Shown: positions 1 through 11,383, numbered from the stretch's first letter. The stretch: DNA of 64,000 nt from Portulaca oleracea (GCA_029582165.1 CM055872.1:4929582-4993581), one strand, 5' to 3'. Notes: a model not told the origin generated them from the sequence alone. Numbers and translations: made by a program.

Positions 1-2199
1 TGAAGGACACTGTGGTCAACGGCAGGACCGTGTGGCGGAACCCGCCAGGGTACCTGCCGGGGAAGATGACGCCGTTCGTGCCGTTCTTCGGGTTCATGTC
101 GTTTGCGTATCTGCTGCTGGGGTTGGTCTGGTTCGTGCAGTTCCTCAAGTGCTGGAAGGATGTCATTCAGTTGCATTATCAGGTAATGTCAAAGTTAAGT
201 TTGTTCATTGTAGTATATATATGCTTCTAGGTTTAGTTTGGTGGTCTTAGAGCTTGTGTTTTAAAAGCGGTAGTTATTTACTGACAGGGGACTCGGTCCT
301 ACGTGGCAGACAGACCACGTAGGATTGTCACCGAGTTAGCCACCGTCGGAATATTTTTGGGTTCATTAGTGTCCAACGCCCTCTATAGTACAAAGTTCAG
401 TATATTAGCATCCAAAAACCATTTTTTTCATAAAATAGTAGGCAGCGACTGGTTTCTAAATCTTGGGTCATTGGAACCAGTCTCTCTAAATTGTAAAATT
501 TGGGAGTAGGTTTGCTACATCCAACCCTAATACCTCGCTTCAGTGGGATTTCAGAGTTATTGGTTTTGAATTTGGTTTTGAACATTTACATATTGTACGA
601 TTTAGAACACAACATATACAATCTTTTGAACATAGCATACATAAACTTTTGAACATTGATATAGTGAGTGCACTATGTTATATGATCCTGGGACCATGAT
701 CTAACTGTACGTTGCAGATAACGGCGGTGATTGGGCTAGGGATGACTGAGATGGCCCTGTGGTACTTCGAGTACTCCAACTTCAACTCGACAGGGACGAG
801 ACCAATGGGAATCACCGTGTGGGCGGTGAGTTTCAGCGCGGTGAAGAAGACCGTGGCGCGCGTGCTTCTCCTAGTGGTTTCGATGGGGTATGGGGTTGTC
901 AGGCCAACATTGGCTGGGATCACATCCAGGGTTTTGCTGCTTGGTGTCCTCTTCTTTATGGCTTCTGAGGCATTGGAGCTGGTTGAGCATTTGGGGAATG
1001 TGAATGACCTCAATGGGAGAGTGAAGTTTGTCTTTGTGCTCCCTGTTGCCCTACTTGATGCATTCTTCATCTTCTGGATCTTCTCTTCCTTGTCTAAGAC
1101 TCTTGAGAAGCTTCAGGTACGTGGGCCCCGCTTATGTCAGTTGTCCGACTTGAAAATCTGATTCAGTTTGACGTCAATGGCCGAGTTTTGCCGGTTACAG
1201 ACATTGTGGTTTTCTTATTTTTGGTGTCTGAACCTGAATTTAAGCGTGTTATAGTTTGCTTCATCCACGATATTGGTTTTGGTTTGGACATTGTCATATC
1301 ATACGATTTTGAACATAATGTGGTTTTGTTATTTCTTGTGTTGAACCCAAATTTAGGCTCGTTAGAGTTTATCTGATCCAAAATAGACTAGTAACAACGA
1401 ACATCAACTTTTGGTCCTATATCCGATCCGTCCGAGCCAAGATGACCATATTTTTTACAGCCTTATGTTGCATTAACAATCTTACCACAACAGACATTTC
1501 ATTGTCTTTTTCTTGTCAGATAAGAAAGAGCATGGTGAAACTTGAGTTATACCGAAAATTTACCAATTCACTCACAGTAGCTGTCCTGCTATCAGTTGTA
1601 TGGATTGGTTACGAGGTAATTCAATTAAAATGTCTATATATATGATGGTCTACAAGATCTTCCCTCTGAATTCATGGGCTGCTACTGAATTTAAGCTTGT
1701 ATGTAGGTGTACTTCAATGCATCAGACCCACTAAACGAAATGTGGCAAAGAGCTTGGATCATCCCTGCCTTCTGGACTGTGCTGTCTTACTGTCTGTTGG
1801 TTGTCATCTGCTTGCTCTTTGCTCCCTCTCATAACCAAACAAGGTACCCTCTCTTTCGGTTCAATTAGGATTGGCGAAATTCTGTCTGACGTAATAACCC
1901 AGATTTGTCTGACCCGGAAAAGCTTGGGAATGGTCACCGTAATTTAGTCCGAACTCATCAGACTTTTACATCTAACACCAACACATTGTTGCAGATATGC
2001 ATATGGCGAGGACATGGGAGACGATACAGAAGAAGAAAGCATATCTTTGACAAGCAGCAGGGCGAAAGTAGGAGGTGGAGATGTTGTAGGAGCTAAACTG
2101 GAAAGAAAAGAGCGGAAGCCCTCTGTTGGGGGTGTCCTTGAACTTGATCATGCTGTCGGGCTTCCTCAGGCTGCTGTTGCAGAGGATAAACGCGAATGA
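1..2199 (+). CDS. Golgi seven-transmembrane (GOST, lung-7TM/GPR107-108 type) protein, 5' partial
   Basis: The upstream part of this gene lies outside the window. Five exons fit in one reading frame: 1-182 (frame from base 3), 718-1116, 1520-1615, 1707-1843 and 1995-2199, all with GT-AG introns, giving about 338 visible residues. Family hallmarks seen are GRTVWRNPPGYLPGKM, MALWYFEYSNFNSTG, VSMGYGVVRPTL, a long ALELVEHLGN segment, SLSKTLEKLQ and ending WIGYEVYFNASDP. At least five hydrophobic segments are visible, and the tail is acidic then basic (EDMGDDTEEES, LERKERK), so it is probably cytosolic. Plant members of this family sit in Golgi or endomembranes and have been proposed as candidate G-protein-coupled receptors; their ligand is not settled. 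The first intron carries a transposon fragment (298-420). The downstream gene converges on this one, with about 550 bases between the stops. Confidence 0.9.
298..420. mobile_element. Solo right-end fragment of a fold-back element (family D)
   Basis: This lies in the first visible intron of the GOST gene. It ends with the same terminus (AGTATATTAGCATCCAAAAA) as the elements at 7006-7559 and 42674-43188, and shares their internal TAGGATTGTCACC and CACCGTCGG pieces. Its left edge is a 9-base hairpin (CCTACGTGG at 298-306 with CCACGTAGG at 315-323). Only one end is present, so it is a truncated copy. Confidence 0.7.
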
Positions 2200-2750
2200 A
2201 TGAACAAAACCCAGCTTCAGTTTTTCGAGTTTTTTTCTTTTTTGGTCTCCTGTATGTATAGACAGATACTTCCCTCAAACAAATCATGTTGAAGCTTGTC
2301 AGGAAAAAGGATGAATCTTTCACAGAAATACAAGTGCATTTGGACCAGTTCAAGAGCTGTCAAGTATGGACATAATAACCTCATTTATTTAGGGTAGAGC
2401 CAAAATAATCAACCGAAAAATAATAATAAATGAATAATCAGGGAACTTGAACAGCTTCTCCATCGGTTTCTGCAGCGTTATTCTCTGAGTAAGTATCTTG
2501 CTGTGTTCATCGCGCAGGGTAGGTAGGTTGGTGGTAGGCTCTCGGCTGAATGCATAATCAGAGCCTGTATTATCTCGTGGGTATCATGGATTTTCGTTTT
2601 TTTGACTCTGAAGGAGTCATGATTATCTTGATCAAATCTCGGTTAACGGGCTCTAAACTTCTTCCACCTGAATCAGTTGAGACAATCGATTGCTTAACAC
2701 ACAACAAACTAAAGTAGAGAAATTCTCATCCATGTTTGTTTGTGCGTATT
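2200..2750. other. Convergent 3' flanks of the GOST and GLY1-type genes
   Basis: This stretch holds the 3' untranslated regions of two genes that run towards each other. A possible 45-base alternative last exon of the reverse gene lies at 2438-2482. I see no other gene. Confidence 0.5.
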
Positions 2751-5700
2751 TTAGTTTTTGTTTCGTTTTTGAGGGTTTAGGAAATGATAAGTTTGTAGAA
2801 TGACCTGAGGGAGATTCATGAGTTCAAGAACCGCCTTCTGAGGGGTGAGCTCGTTATCGATTATTCTAGCCACGGCTGTCAAAACTGGCATCTTAACATT
2901 GTATTTCTGGGCCAAGGCAATTACTGCCCCAGCTGTGGCAACGCCTTCAGCAACCTGAGATTAAAAATTCAACATTCGATTGATGTTTGTTCGTTCACAA
3001 TGCGAAAGAATCTGAAAAGAGACTCGTAGGAATAAGTGTGGGGAACCTGATTCATGGAGCTGAGTATATCTTCAAGTTTTTCACCAGAGCCTAGACGAAC
3101 TCCAACCGTTCTGTTTCTCGAGAGATTTACAAAGCATGTAAGCATAATGTCTCCAGTTCCTGATAAGCCTGTCAGTGTTGCTGATTTAGCTCCCATCTAC
3201 ATTGCAAAAGGGTGAACGGAGCATAAGTTGAGGTTTTTGAAGGATCAGATATGATTAGTAAGTCATATTACGGTGACTTTTAAGTACAGAGGTGACTAAT
3301 GACTTATTAGTCGAAATCAGAGGGATCATTACTCTCCTCTGTGCTTAAAAGTCACTGTAATATGACTTACTAATCATATCAAATATAGATCAAAGTCGAC
3401 ATGAAAGTGACTCATGAGGTTTTTTGAAGGACCTACCAAAACAGACCTCACAATTGAGTCATTCGAGCCGGGTTCAGGTTGAATCCATTTGGATTGGGTC
3501 AGTTTGCGTCAACAAGGTTCAGGTTTGGGTTTGGTTGATTTCAGGTTGCTTTTTTTTTTTCCAACTAAGATTAACATTAAAAACGAACAAATTTGGTAAA
3601 AGATAAATTCAGATCGAAGTGGGTCTTATCGGATTCAGGCCCATTTCAGGTTAATTAGTTTTGACATTTTCAGGTATCGATCGGGTTCGGGTGGGTCATT
3701 CAGGTTGGGTCGGTTTTGCCAGGTCTACCCCAGAAGAAACCCAGAACAAGGCAAGCTCATACTGAGGCAATTCAAAATTAGCTAACTTGGATAGACATAG
3801 ACTGACCGACCCGGAAAATGTCAGACTAATAACAATATGTGCAACTCAATGACATGCAAATGGCCAGTAAAAAGCAATAGAAATACCTTTTTGGCCAGCC
3901 ACCGAATCTCTGAGCAGCCTTGTGCGACAAGGGCAGCCATGGAATTATTACCAAGATTCATCCCTTCCACAATTCCAGCAGCTATTGCGAGCACGTTTTT
4001 AAGTGCTCCCGCAATTTCAACCCCTGTAACGTCACTGAAGGATCAGAGGTTACTTACAAGTTGAACATGATGGCACCAAAAAGCCCTAATCTATAATTAA
4101 CCTCGGGCATTTTTGAAACGGACCAATCTGTAATTAATTTACCCTGATGTGTTGATTCTTAGCCGTTCAGAAGCTAGAAGCTGCTGAACCGAATTTGCCA
4201 ATTTCTTGTCCCTCGATGCGACGACCATAGCTGTTGGCAGTTTGTTCATCAACTCTGATGCAAACGAAGGCCCTGACAAAGCAACAAACGGCTGGCGAGG
4301 ATTTCTCAGCGACTGTGGAATTATTTGTGACATCGTTCGCAGTGTATTGAGCTCTAAACCTTTGCTGAGTGAAATGAAGGGCAATGTAGGATCAACATAA
4401 TCCACCATACTTTCAAGAAAAGCACCAGTGAACTGCGAGAAAAGGCAGAAATACCAACCGACTCAAGCTAAAAAGACAACCAACGATGGGGATCAAAGGT
4501 AAAAAAGAATAAGAAAAAGTGACGGCGGGCAAGTAATAAGAAAACCTGCACGGGCACAGCATGAAGGCAGAAATCAGCACCTTGAAGAGCAGCCTTGGCA
4601 TCGGTTGTGGCTACGAGGTTTTCAGGGAGTTTATGATTCGGAAAATATTTACTGCATAACCAACGAACATCCAGCAGTTAGCAACAATTATAGCTGCAGG
4701 GTTAAGGCTCAACGGTATTGATTGGTCCAGGGTTTACCAATTGAAGTGGGTTTCATTAATAGATTGACAAACTTGAGAGTCTCGTACGAGCATATTAACT
4801 TCCATCTCGGCTTTTCTACCTGCAACATGGGCCGCCATTGCTGTACCGAAGGAACCACCTCCAAGAACCACCACCTAACAACAAAGGCGAACATTCAGAA
4901 AAGGATACAGAGTCAAGTCCAAGACGACTATGATACCACTCGTCACAAGGCCATTACCCTCTCTCGAAAAAAGACGCCTTAATAGGATGTGCAGCACTAC
5001 CTGTCACGGGGCCATTACCCTCTCCCAAAAAGAGACTTTAGCAGGGTGTGCAACATCCACATTTATAAACCCAAGATCCCCCTTTTCCTTCCCAATATGT
5101 AAGTTCTCTTTGGCCCATAGAGAATGACATGAAAGAGAGGTTGGAAGTTCAAGTCTTGCATAATCCAAGATTTGTTTGTCCCCCCTTCCACTTCCATCAT
5201 GCAAAAGTTGTTTCATTAACTCCCCCTCTTGGTGCAAGCACATTAGATACATTAAATACAATCACCTAAGTTGAACCATCTTGCAATGATTTTTCCTCAA
5301 GACCAGGCAAATTTTGGCCCGACCCAAAAACCAACCCAAACCCGCCCAGAAGTTTAGGATTTTGAGCATGATTACCAAACCCAAAACCTATAAAAACCCA
5401 CACCCGACCCGTGTTTAACCCGCACGCCCGTATTGACAGGTTCTGTTACAGGTCTTTGTATCAGTGGTAGGCAATGCAGGGATCAACTACATAGTAATAG
5501 ATCACAAGCTCCCAAACTATGTCGAATTCTGGGATTTCTACATTGAAACCCAAGCATATCTTCTCAAGCACATATTGATCACCAGAATACTCAAAAATCA
5601 CATTGAAACCCAAGTTTATTAGTGAACCCATCTCAAACAGAGCCAAACCCATCTCAAACAAACACAAATGAAACGGGCATATACCAAATTGAAAGCAAAA

Positions 5701-6189
5701 AAACACAGGACAAGACAACAAAACAAAAAGAGGTGTAAAAAATGAAACCTTTCTGGTACGTTCGAGGACGTCAGTCTTGGCCTTGGAACGCAAAGAGCGA
5801 GACCATCTGACAAGCTTCTCCCAGGCAACTCTGACCGCTCTTCGTCGGTCTTTGCTTTCCTTTTCCTCAACACCAACACCAACAGAAGCAACAACACTAC
5901 CTTCATTTTCTCTATTCCCAACTTCTTCTAGTACTACTTTTTCTTCTTCTTGTTGTTGTTGCTGTTGTTGTTCTCCTTTTTCTGGGTCGTCGGGGGCAGG
6001 TGCGAAATCAGGCGCATGAGGAGCCAAACAGGGTGTGAATCCGTGGGAGTGGGAGATGAAAAACGCGGGTTTTTTGGCGGGTAGGGTTTGAAATTGAAGG
6101 GGTTGAAGAAAATGGGTTTGATTGGATTGAGGATTAGGGTTTAAGATTGGTGCTGCCATGAATTTGGGTTTTGAGATGGCACCCACCAT
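2751..6189 (-). CDS. GLY1: Plastid NAD-dependent glycerol-3-phosphate dehydrogenase (GLY1/SFD1 type)
   Basis: The enzyme reduces dihydroxyacetone phosphate to glycerol-3-phosphate, feeding plastid glycerolipid synthesis; the Arabidopsis protein (GLY1/SFD1) also matters for systemic defence signalling. Exons, in gene order, are 6189-5749, 4874-4738, 4651-4546, 4432-4143, 4034-3887, 3196-3047 and 2954-2751, all joining in frame to about 491 residues. Residues 1-147 look like a transit peptide with a seven-glutamine run, ending in [20 protein letters not shown], which closely matches Arabidopsis. The nucleotide-binding loop GGGSFGTAM is near 152-160, GLELNTLR and [12 protein letters not shown] follow, and the catalytic lysine is in [12 protein letters not shown] (about K337). 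The C-terminal half has [13 protein letters not shown] and [12 protein letters not shown]. The start at 6189 is the first in-frame ATG. The C-terminus is uncertain: exon 7 may instead stop at 2805 and splice to 2482-2438. Confidence 0.92.
3248..3380. repeat. Near-perfect fold-back (MITE-like hairpin) in a GLY1 intron
   Basis: The arms 3248-3292 and 3336-3380 are inverted copies, 45 bases each, with only two mismatches. The 43-base loop contains its own small palindrome (GACTAAT / ATTAGTC). The element lies between exons 5 and 6 of the GLY1-type gene. An imperfect 14-15 base direct repeat (AGG, five or six T, GAAGGA) flanks it at 3231-3244 and 3417-3431. Confidence 0.8.
3440..3725. repeat. Degenerate GGGTTCAGG-type low-complexity repeat
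   Basis: Irregular copies of GGGTTCGGG, CAGGTTGGG and GGGTCA-like units fill this part of the GLY1 intron. Similar text recurs in the other orientation at 5290-5440 and elsewhere in the window (6420-6715, 31370-31800, 50150-50720). No open frame or terminal repeat explains it. Confidence 0.5.
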
Positions 6190-6393
6190 TGTTACTTGCT
6201 CGTTGGTTGCAGATTGCAATTGGGATTTGATTTTTGTTGTGTGGGTGTTCCTTATTTGCTTGCTGTGGACTGGAGGAGAGTGAACAGACACTCTGCGTTC
6301 GACTTCTGGCTACATGGAAATCGTGCCTTTATTACGACGTCGTTTGGTGCCCTCCTATCCTTAGAAAATTCTGTAGTTTTGGCTCCTACTGAG

Positions 6394-6402
6394 TTATATA
6401 GA
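6394..6402 (-). promoter_or_regulatory. Candidate TATA box of the GLY1-type gene
   Basis: The reverse strand reads CTATATAAC about 205 bases upstream of the start codon at 6189, a plausible plant core promoter. The assignment rests on motif and spacing only. Confidence 0.4.
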
Positions 6403-6419
6403 AGGTGACGAAGCTGACC

Positions 6420-6715
6420 CGAGATTTAAAACCGAATTGAACAAACGAAGCTGGGGAAAAATTCGATACCCAAATGGATGACTCGATTTTCACCCGAATT
6501 GAAAGAAGATTTGATCTGAATTGCAATCTAAAAAGTGACGCGATGGAGATACACACCAAATGATCCAAATCAAACCTGGACTCAACCTGAAAGAACCTCG
6601 ATTGAATCAACCCGAATAAGACTCACTCAAAATTAGACCGAACCCAAACCTTGCCAGAGCCGAACTGAATTTGGTTGGCCCAGTTCTAACCCAAACCAAT
6701 TCACGCATTTGCCAA
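6420..6715. repeat. Degenerate ACCCGAA/AACCCGA-rich repeat upstream of GLY1
   Basis: Irregular units such as CCCGAATTGAA and CAACCCGAA recur. It resembles the low-complexity stretches at 3440-3725 and 50150-50720. No gene is visible. Confidence 0.4.
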
Positions 6716-6865
6716 GTATAATCCAAGTTCGCTCTCCAATATGTTGCCTTCTACTATATATAAACCAAGTGGGATGGTAGGAAGGACAATAGGATATTAG
6801 TGTTTTTTTTTTTTTTTATAATCATAATATTCGGAGTGTGTTCAATATTGGCATTGGGGGCAAAG

Positions 6866-7800
6866 TTTAACGGTTTGACCTAAACAAAACTCTAATTGAA
6901 GAAATATTTCAACTTAAGTAGTAAGTGGTATCTCAAGTAGTGTTTTCTGAAATGTTAATAAAGTTAACGTTTATCATTTATAGTTGTGTTTCATATTTTT
7001 TTTGGGTTTTTGGATGCTAATATACTAAACTTTTGAGATATTGGACAATAATACACTGAACTTTGATGTTGGACAATAATATACTGTACTTTGGAGGATG
7101 TTGAACAATAATACACTCAGAACGATTTCGTGATTGACTAACTTGGTGGGAATTCTACATAGCAGGTGGAGGAGATGAATTGGTCCAAAAATATTTAAAT
7201 TTATGATATGTCAGCTAATTCAAACATAAGCGAAGAGAATCAACTTTGAAAAGAGTACAAAAATCATAAAATCACATTTGTTTAAACGTGTTTCCGCTAA
7301 GAGATTGTTGTTGTAGTTGTATAAAATATACTTTTGTTTGTGTAAATTAGTTGACATGTCCTATATAAGATATTATTTAGCCTATTCATCTTCTTGATCT
7401 GCCAAGTAAGATCGTCACCAAGTCAGCCACCGTAGAAACTGTTTCAGGTGCATTATTGTCCAACACCCCACAAAGTTCAGTGCATTATTGTCCAAGGTCA
7501 AAGTTCAGTGCACTATTGTTCAATACCCCAAAAGTTCAGTATATTAGCGTCCAAAAATCCTTTTTTTTTTGTCAAAAGAATATCCTTTGAAAATTTTATC
7601 ATGGAGAATCATTTACATCATTTTTTTTGTCAATTCACATTAATCAAATAACTCAATTGTTAAATTTATAAATAAAAAAACATTTTTTTTTATTTGAACA
7701 GTTATATGTTGTCTACTACTTAATTAAACAGTATCCACTACATAAACTGCTGTGCCATGTCTAAACCATTAAATTTGTTGAACAAGGGCCAGGTTCAGGT
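6866..7800. mobile_element. Family F repeat copy, split by a family D element
   Basis: The sequences at 6866-7005 and 7560-7800 match, in order, the uninterrupted copy at 15064-15470 (shared pieces include GTTAATAAAGTTAACGTTT, GTGTTTCATATTTTT, TTGAAAATTTTATC and TATCCACTACATAAAC-like text). The 7006-7559 element lies exactly at the break. This copy is therefore older than the insertion. Confidence 0.6.
7006..7559. mobile_element. Family D non-autonomous DNA transposon with long inverted ends
   Basis: The left end TTTTTGGATGCTAATATACT is mirrored at the right end (AGTATATTAGCGTCCAAAAA). The inversion continues inward through repeated TTGGACAATAATACACTGAACTTT-like blocks. There is no coding capacity. 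The length is about 550 bases. The poly-T flanks make a target duplication hard to define. It is inserted in a family F copy. Confidence 0.7.
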
Positions 7801-7925
7801 TCAGGTTCAATTTCAGTTTAGAGTTAACTTTAGGTTGTTGGAATAAACTAAAATTTACGCAAGCATAGTGTGTGTTTAGTGGCACATATGTGTTTTTTTT
7901 TACAACGGTAAGCAATCGCTGAGTT

Positions 7926-8185
7926 CATCTTCTCACAAGATGCAAACCCATACGCTCTTCTCTCAAAATACAATACAGAGCGGGAACATCCTTAGGGTTC
8001 CAAACATAGGAGCCAACAATATTGAGGCCGGCCTTAGCCAGTCAATCCGCCGAACGATTAGCTTCGCGGAACACATGGATAATCTTGACGAATGAGAAAT
8101 GAGCCAGGTACTGTTTGATGTCATTAAGCAGCTGAAGGATCGACCAAGGAGTATCACAAATACCATTAAGAGCGAGGTACTGTTT
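7926..8185 (-). pseudogene. LINE-type RNase H-like domain remnant
   Basis: The reverse strand reads LALNGICDTPWSILQLLNDI, then KIIHVFREANRSAD, an in-frame TGA (where W is expected), then LAKAGLNIVGSYVWNPKDVP. This is the C-terminal half of the RNase H-like domain found in plant non-LTR retrotransposons (HxxREAN..ADWLA motif). The N-terminal half is missing, so this is a 5'-truncated, disabled relic. Confidence 0.7.
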
Positions 8186-8406
8186 GAGTGGCACATATGT
8201 GTGGTCCTTTATCAACGCTAGCTACTTCCCTTTGAATTTATACATTTATAATAGGTATTTCCCTTGATTTTTTTTATCAGATATTTATATTTTTGAGATA
8301 TATCTTTTGTTTGAGTATTTCAAGAGTTGAGAGGCATAAAAAGTATAAGGTATAAACATAGGATCGATCGGGAGGTCGAATATAAGCTTAACAAAGGAAA
8401 AGGGCC

Positions 8407-8514
8407 CAACACAGACCGTGTTCAGGTTGACATGACCCGTGTTGGCGTCCAAAGAGTTTAGAAAGTGTGCTCAAGATCAACGCGGACCGTGTTGATCCAA
8501 CACGGGTCGTGTTG
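8407..8514. repeat. Clustered near-palindromes of the type CAACACGG-CCGTGTTG
   Basis: Two 17-base near-palindromes (8478-8494 and 8498-8514) lie three bases apart, with weaker half copies at 8407-8423 and 8431-8445. They abut the LTR-like stretch that starts at 8520. Function unknown; they could be part of a decayed transposon end. Confidence 0.45.
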
Positions 8515-8519
8515 AGCAC

Positions 8520-8990
8520 TGTCGGGATTGAATTTGTAATCCCTTGATTTATGCCTCGTGGTCAATTGATATTAATCATGTTTATGGATAATATTGACTG
8601 AAAAATCAGTCATGATTTCTCATTAATATTATTCAACCCAATCCCTTTGATTATGCTTAATTCAATTGGCAAGTTTGACTCCCTTTTGGCTTCAAAAGTT
8701 CTCTATATAAGGTGGATGAATTGCACATTCATCAACACCTTCAATCTTCTTCTATTCTTTTCTAGAGAGTTTCAACATACTCCTAAGGTGTTGAACTGCA
8801 GCAACATTCTTGAGAGTTCATAAGAAATCTTAAACTTTGCTTACAAGAAGTTAGGTTTTACCCTTGAGTCTTTTCACGGTCTAGTGATAAGTCTTAAGGG
8901 GAGACGGGTTTGCCCCTGACTCCTAGCCACTCAAGTGATCCTCCATCTTTCATGTGACCGTGTTTCTCCATCTCATTGTTTTTCCCAACA
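8520..8990 (+). mobile_element. Possible solo LTR or LTR fragment
   Basis: The stretch starts TGTCGGG and ends CCCAACA, imperfect inverted LTR-like termini. It carries a TATA box (CTATATAA near 8703) followed by a CT-rich transcribed-looking leader. I found no matching 5-base target duplication at these edges (AGCAC against TCTTT), so the boundaries are tentative. Confidence 0.4.
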
Positions 8991-9467
8991 TCTTTAATCA
9001 ATAATTTTGCATATAATACTTTGGTAAAAAATATAACATAATATTTTTTAATTATATTTTTTATTATGAATTTAATGACTAATTTTAATGACGAATCCTT
9101 GTATAAATTAAAATATTATTCCTTTCGTTCCATATTAATTGTTATTAGTTTAATAAGTTTTTAAACTATGCGGTTTGTAAAGGATTAATGTGAATGAATA
9201 AAGGTTTAACTTAAGTGAAATTTAATAAGTTCATCAAACACCACCTTAGATAACACCACCTAGTTTAATAAGTGATTAATAATGCTCCAAAATTGGTCAT
9301 TAGATGTGTAAAAAAGGTGGTGTTTGAACTAATTCTTTAAAAGATTAGTATGATTCTTAATTGGGTCATTTTTGTAGGTTGTAGTTCGGATTGGTTTAAT
9401 AAGATATAATCATCAATAAAGGAAAATAGTGGTATTTTAACTAAAATTTTTTTAGAAGATTGACGAT
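8991..9467. other. AT-rich intergenic DNA with one Stowaway-like end
   Basis: A single Stowaway-type end (TTCCTTTCGTTCCATATTAA) is present near 9119. The rest is AT-rich with no gene that I can support. Confidence 0.4.
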
Positions 9468-9472
9468 TGTCA

Positions 9473-9651
9473 TGTTGGGGAGATCCAAGGGGGAGCTTAC
9501 TTCAACCAAGGCCCATGGTACACAAGTTAAGTGAGGTTCCATCTTAAAACCAATTAGTGTTAAGAGGAGTAGCTCACTTGACTTATATATCATGTTCTTT
9601 CTCTTTATTTTTCCGATGTGGGACATTTTTACTCATGGATGAATCCCAACA
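9473..9651 (-). mobile_element. Small solo LTR (TRIM-size) with 5-base target duplication
   Basis: The 179-base segment runs from TGTTGGGG to ATCCCAACA and is flanked by TGTCA at 9468-9472 and 9652-9656. Read in reverse it has CCCACATCGG, then a TATA-like ATATATAAG. This fits a solo LTR left by recombination between two short LTRs. Confidence 0.75.
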
Positions 9652-9656
9652 TGTCA

Positions 9657-10440
9657 GTGCAACATAATAATGTAAGTATCATAAGCTCATATTCAAGCAA
9701 TTAACAGGAAAATCAGATTCTGGTAATGCTTTTGTAGACTAGCGGTTTAAAAAAAAAAAGTAATATTGTATTTATTTGGTACCAAATCCAGGTTAATATT
9801 TTACTTTTTCAGAGTCTTCTGATTTTTTTTTTCATTCTTTGAAGATCTTTTAGATTCTTTTGAGAATCTGAATAATTATTATGACTCTTTTAAGTAGTAA
9901 AAGCGAAAAATCATAAAAATTAGAAAGAAATAGAAAAAAATTGTGACAAAGTTTGTAAATTAACTAAAAATCGTGGAGAAGTGTTACATTAAGTTTAGCA
10001 TCAAATGCTAGTCAAAATCCACGATATTTACAGTATATAATCAGTGGTGGACGGCTAGAGTACAAAAACAAATTATGAATTATTATCGTCCAATTGTCGA
10101 AAGTTGGAATTATTAGAAAGAAAATTGAATTCTAGTAATCCCTACCTTCAACTTTTGTATGTCAATAATCACTATTTCAGTTTTGAATTCTGATGGTCCA
10201 AAAAATTATATTATGATAGAATATCACGAAGTCACCCAATCCCACTCAGTGGAAAGTTGACATGTATATACAACCACAATTTCCCAAATTTATATATGCG
10301 AATGATTAATTAAACCATCCAAGTTTAAGAAAGGAGCAAGGGGATAACTAACTAACCTGTTTAACTATAGGACCAGGATGACTGGATGGGCACTCATAGA
10401 AAAGAATATTTCCATCTTCAACATAAATGAATTGCATATA
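9657..10440. other. AT-rich intergenic DNA
   Basis: Nothing recognisable except short A/T runs. Confidence 0.4.
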
Positions 10441-10699
10441 TTCCCTCCATTCCATATTAATTGTCATAATTTTGACTTTTACGGTCTCCAATGTTATTTT
10501 TTGATTGGTAATTTCTTATATAATATATTATTAACAATTGCAATATTATATTTTTATGATAGTATTTTTCGTCAAGAATATAATGGTGGTAATTTTATAT
10601 AGCAACTCATTGTATATATTGAGAAATTTATGGTCAAAATTTTTGAAATTTGACTGCACAATTTTCGAAGACGACAGTTAACATGGAACAGAGGGAGTA
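10441..10699. mobile_element. Stowaway-like MITE, long subfamily
   Basis: The left end TTCCCTCCATTCCATATTAA is inverted at the right end (ATGGAACAGAGGGAGTA). The interior (GACTTTTACGGTCTC, TTGCAATATTATATTTTTAT) is shared with the copies at 43688-43948 and 53184-53432. Confidence 0.75.
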
Positions 10700-11163
10700 C
10701 ATTATTAATTCTCGACTCCTAGTAAGAAATACAAAAGGCAACCAATTTACTTCGACCTATGTCATCCCACTCCTCGTAAGAATCACCTAAACAAGACTTA
10801 CTTCATCATTTTTTTTTGTTAGGATCGAATGTAGGCACCAGTATATTCACAACTGAATGGTTTCTCAAGAGAGAACGTATTAGATCCTTATTATTGTAAT
10901 TAATTGATATATAGTAGATAGATAGATAGATATAGTGTAAATTTAAACATAGACTCATACACTTAATACGAATTCAACTTAGCTAATAATAATTTTTTTT
11001 CTGAGTGTTTGGATAAAACACTCATGTCGTCTTCACTTGGACCAACCAATCTTAATCTGATGTGTCATATCGACATATTCTCAGTTCCTCACAAGCTTCT
11101 CAGTAACTTTGTAAAATAGAACCCAAGTATCAAAACTTCTAGGAACAACCACCCTTCCAATAC
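10700..11163. other. Intergenic DNA with no supported gene
   Basis: Contains a short (GATA)n tract near 10919 and AT-rich text only. Confidence 0.35.
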
Positions 11164-11166
11164 TAA

Positions 11167-11383
11167 GGCCCTGTCAAATTCATGGGTAAGTCTAACTTAC
11201 CTAAATTTACCAGTTTTTACCTAAATTTACCAAAATTACCAAATTTAAAAAAATTAAAAAAAAATAATTTTGATATATTGGCATCAATTTGGCAAAAGTT
11301 ACTAGAATTTACCAAAAGTTACCGAAAATTACCAAAATTTAACTTTTACCCAACTATTTTTTACCCATGAATTTGACAGGGCC
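11167..11383. mobile_element. Tourist-like MITE (family C) with TAA target duplication
   Basis: The ends GGCCCTGTCAAATTCATGGG and its complement are perfect terminal inverted repeats over more than 20 bases. TAA flanks both sides (11164-11166 and 11384-11386), the target size of PIF/Harbinger elements. The 217-base interior is a run of TTACC/AAATTTACC units. Related copies lie at 27628-27822 and, partly, 19050-19165. Confidence 0.85.

Noticed and set aside
5461..5748. Extension of GLY1 exon 1 past the RTRK codons
   Set aside because: It runs through the GT donor at 5748 into intron sequence with no homology.
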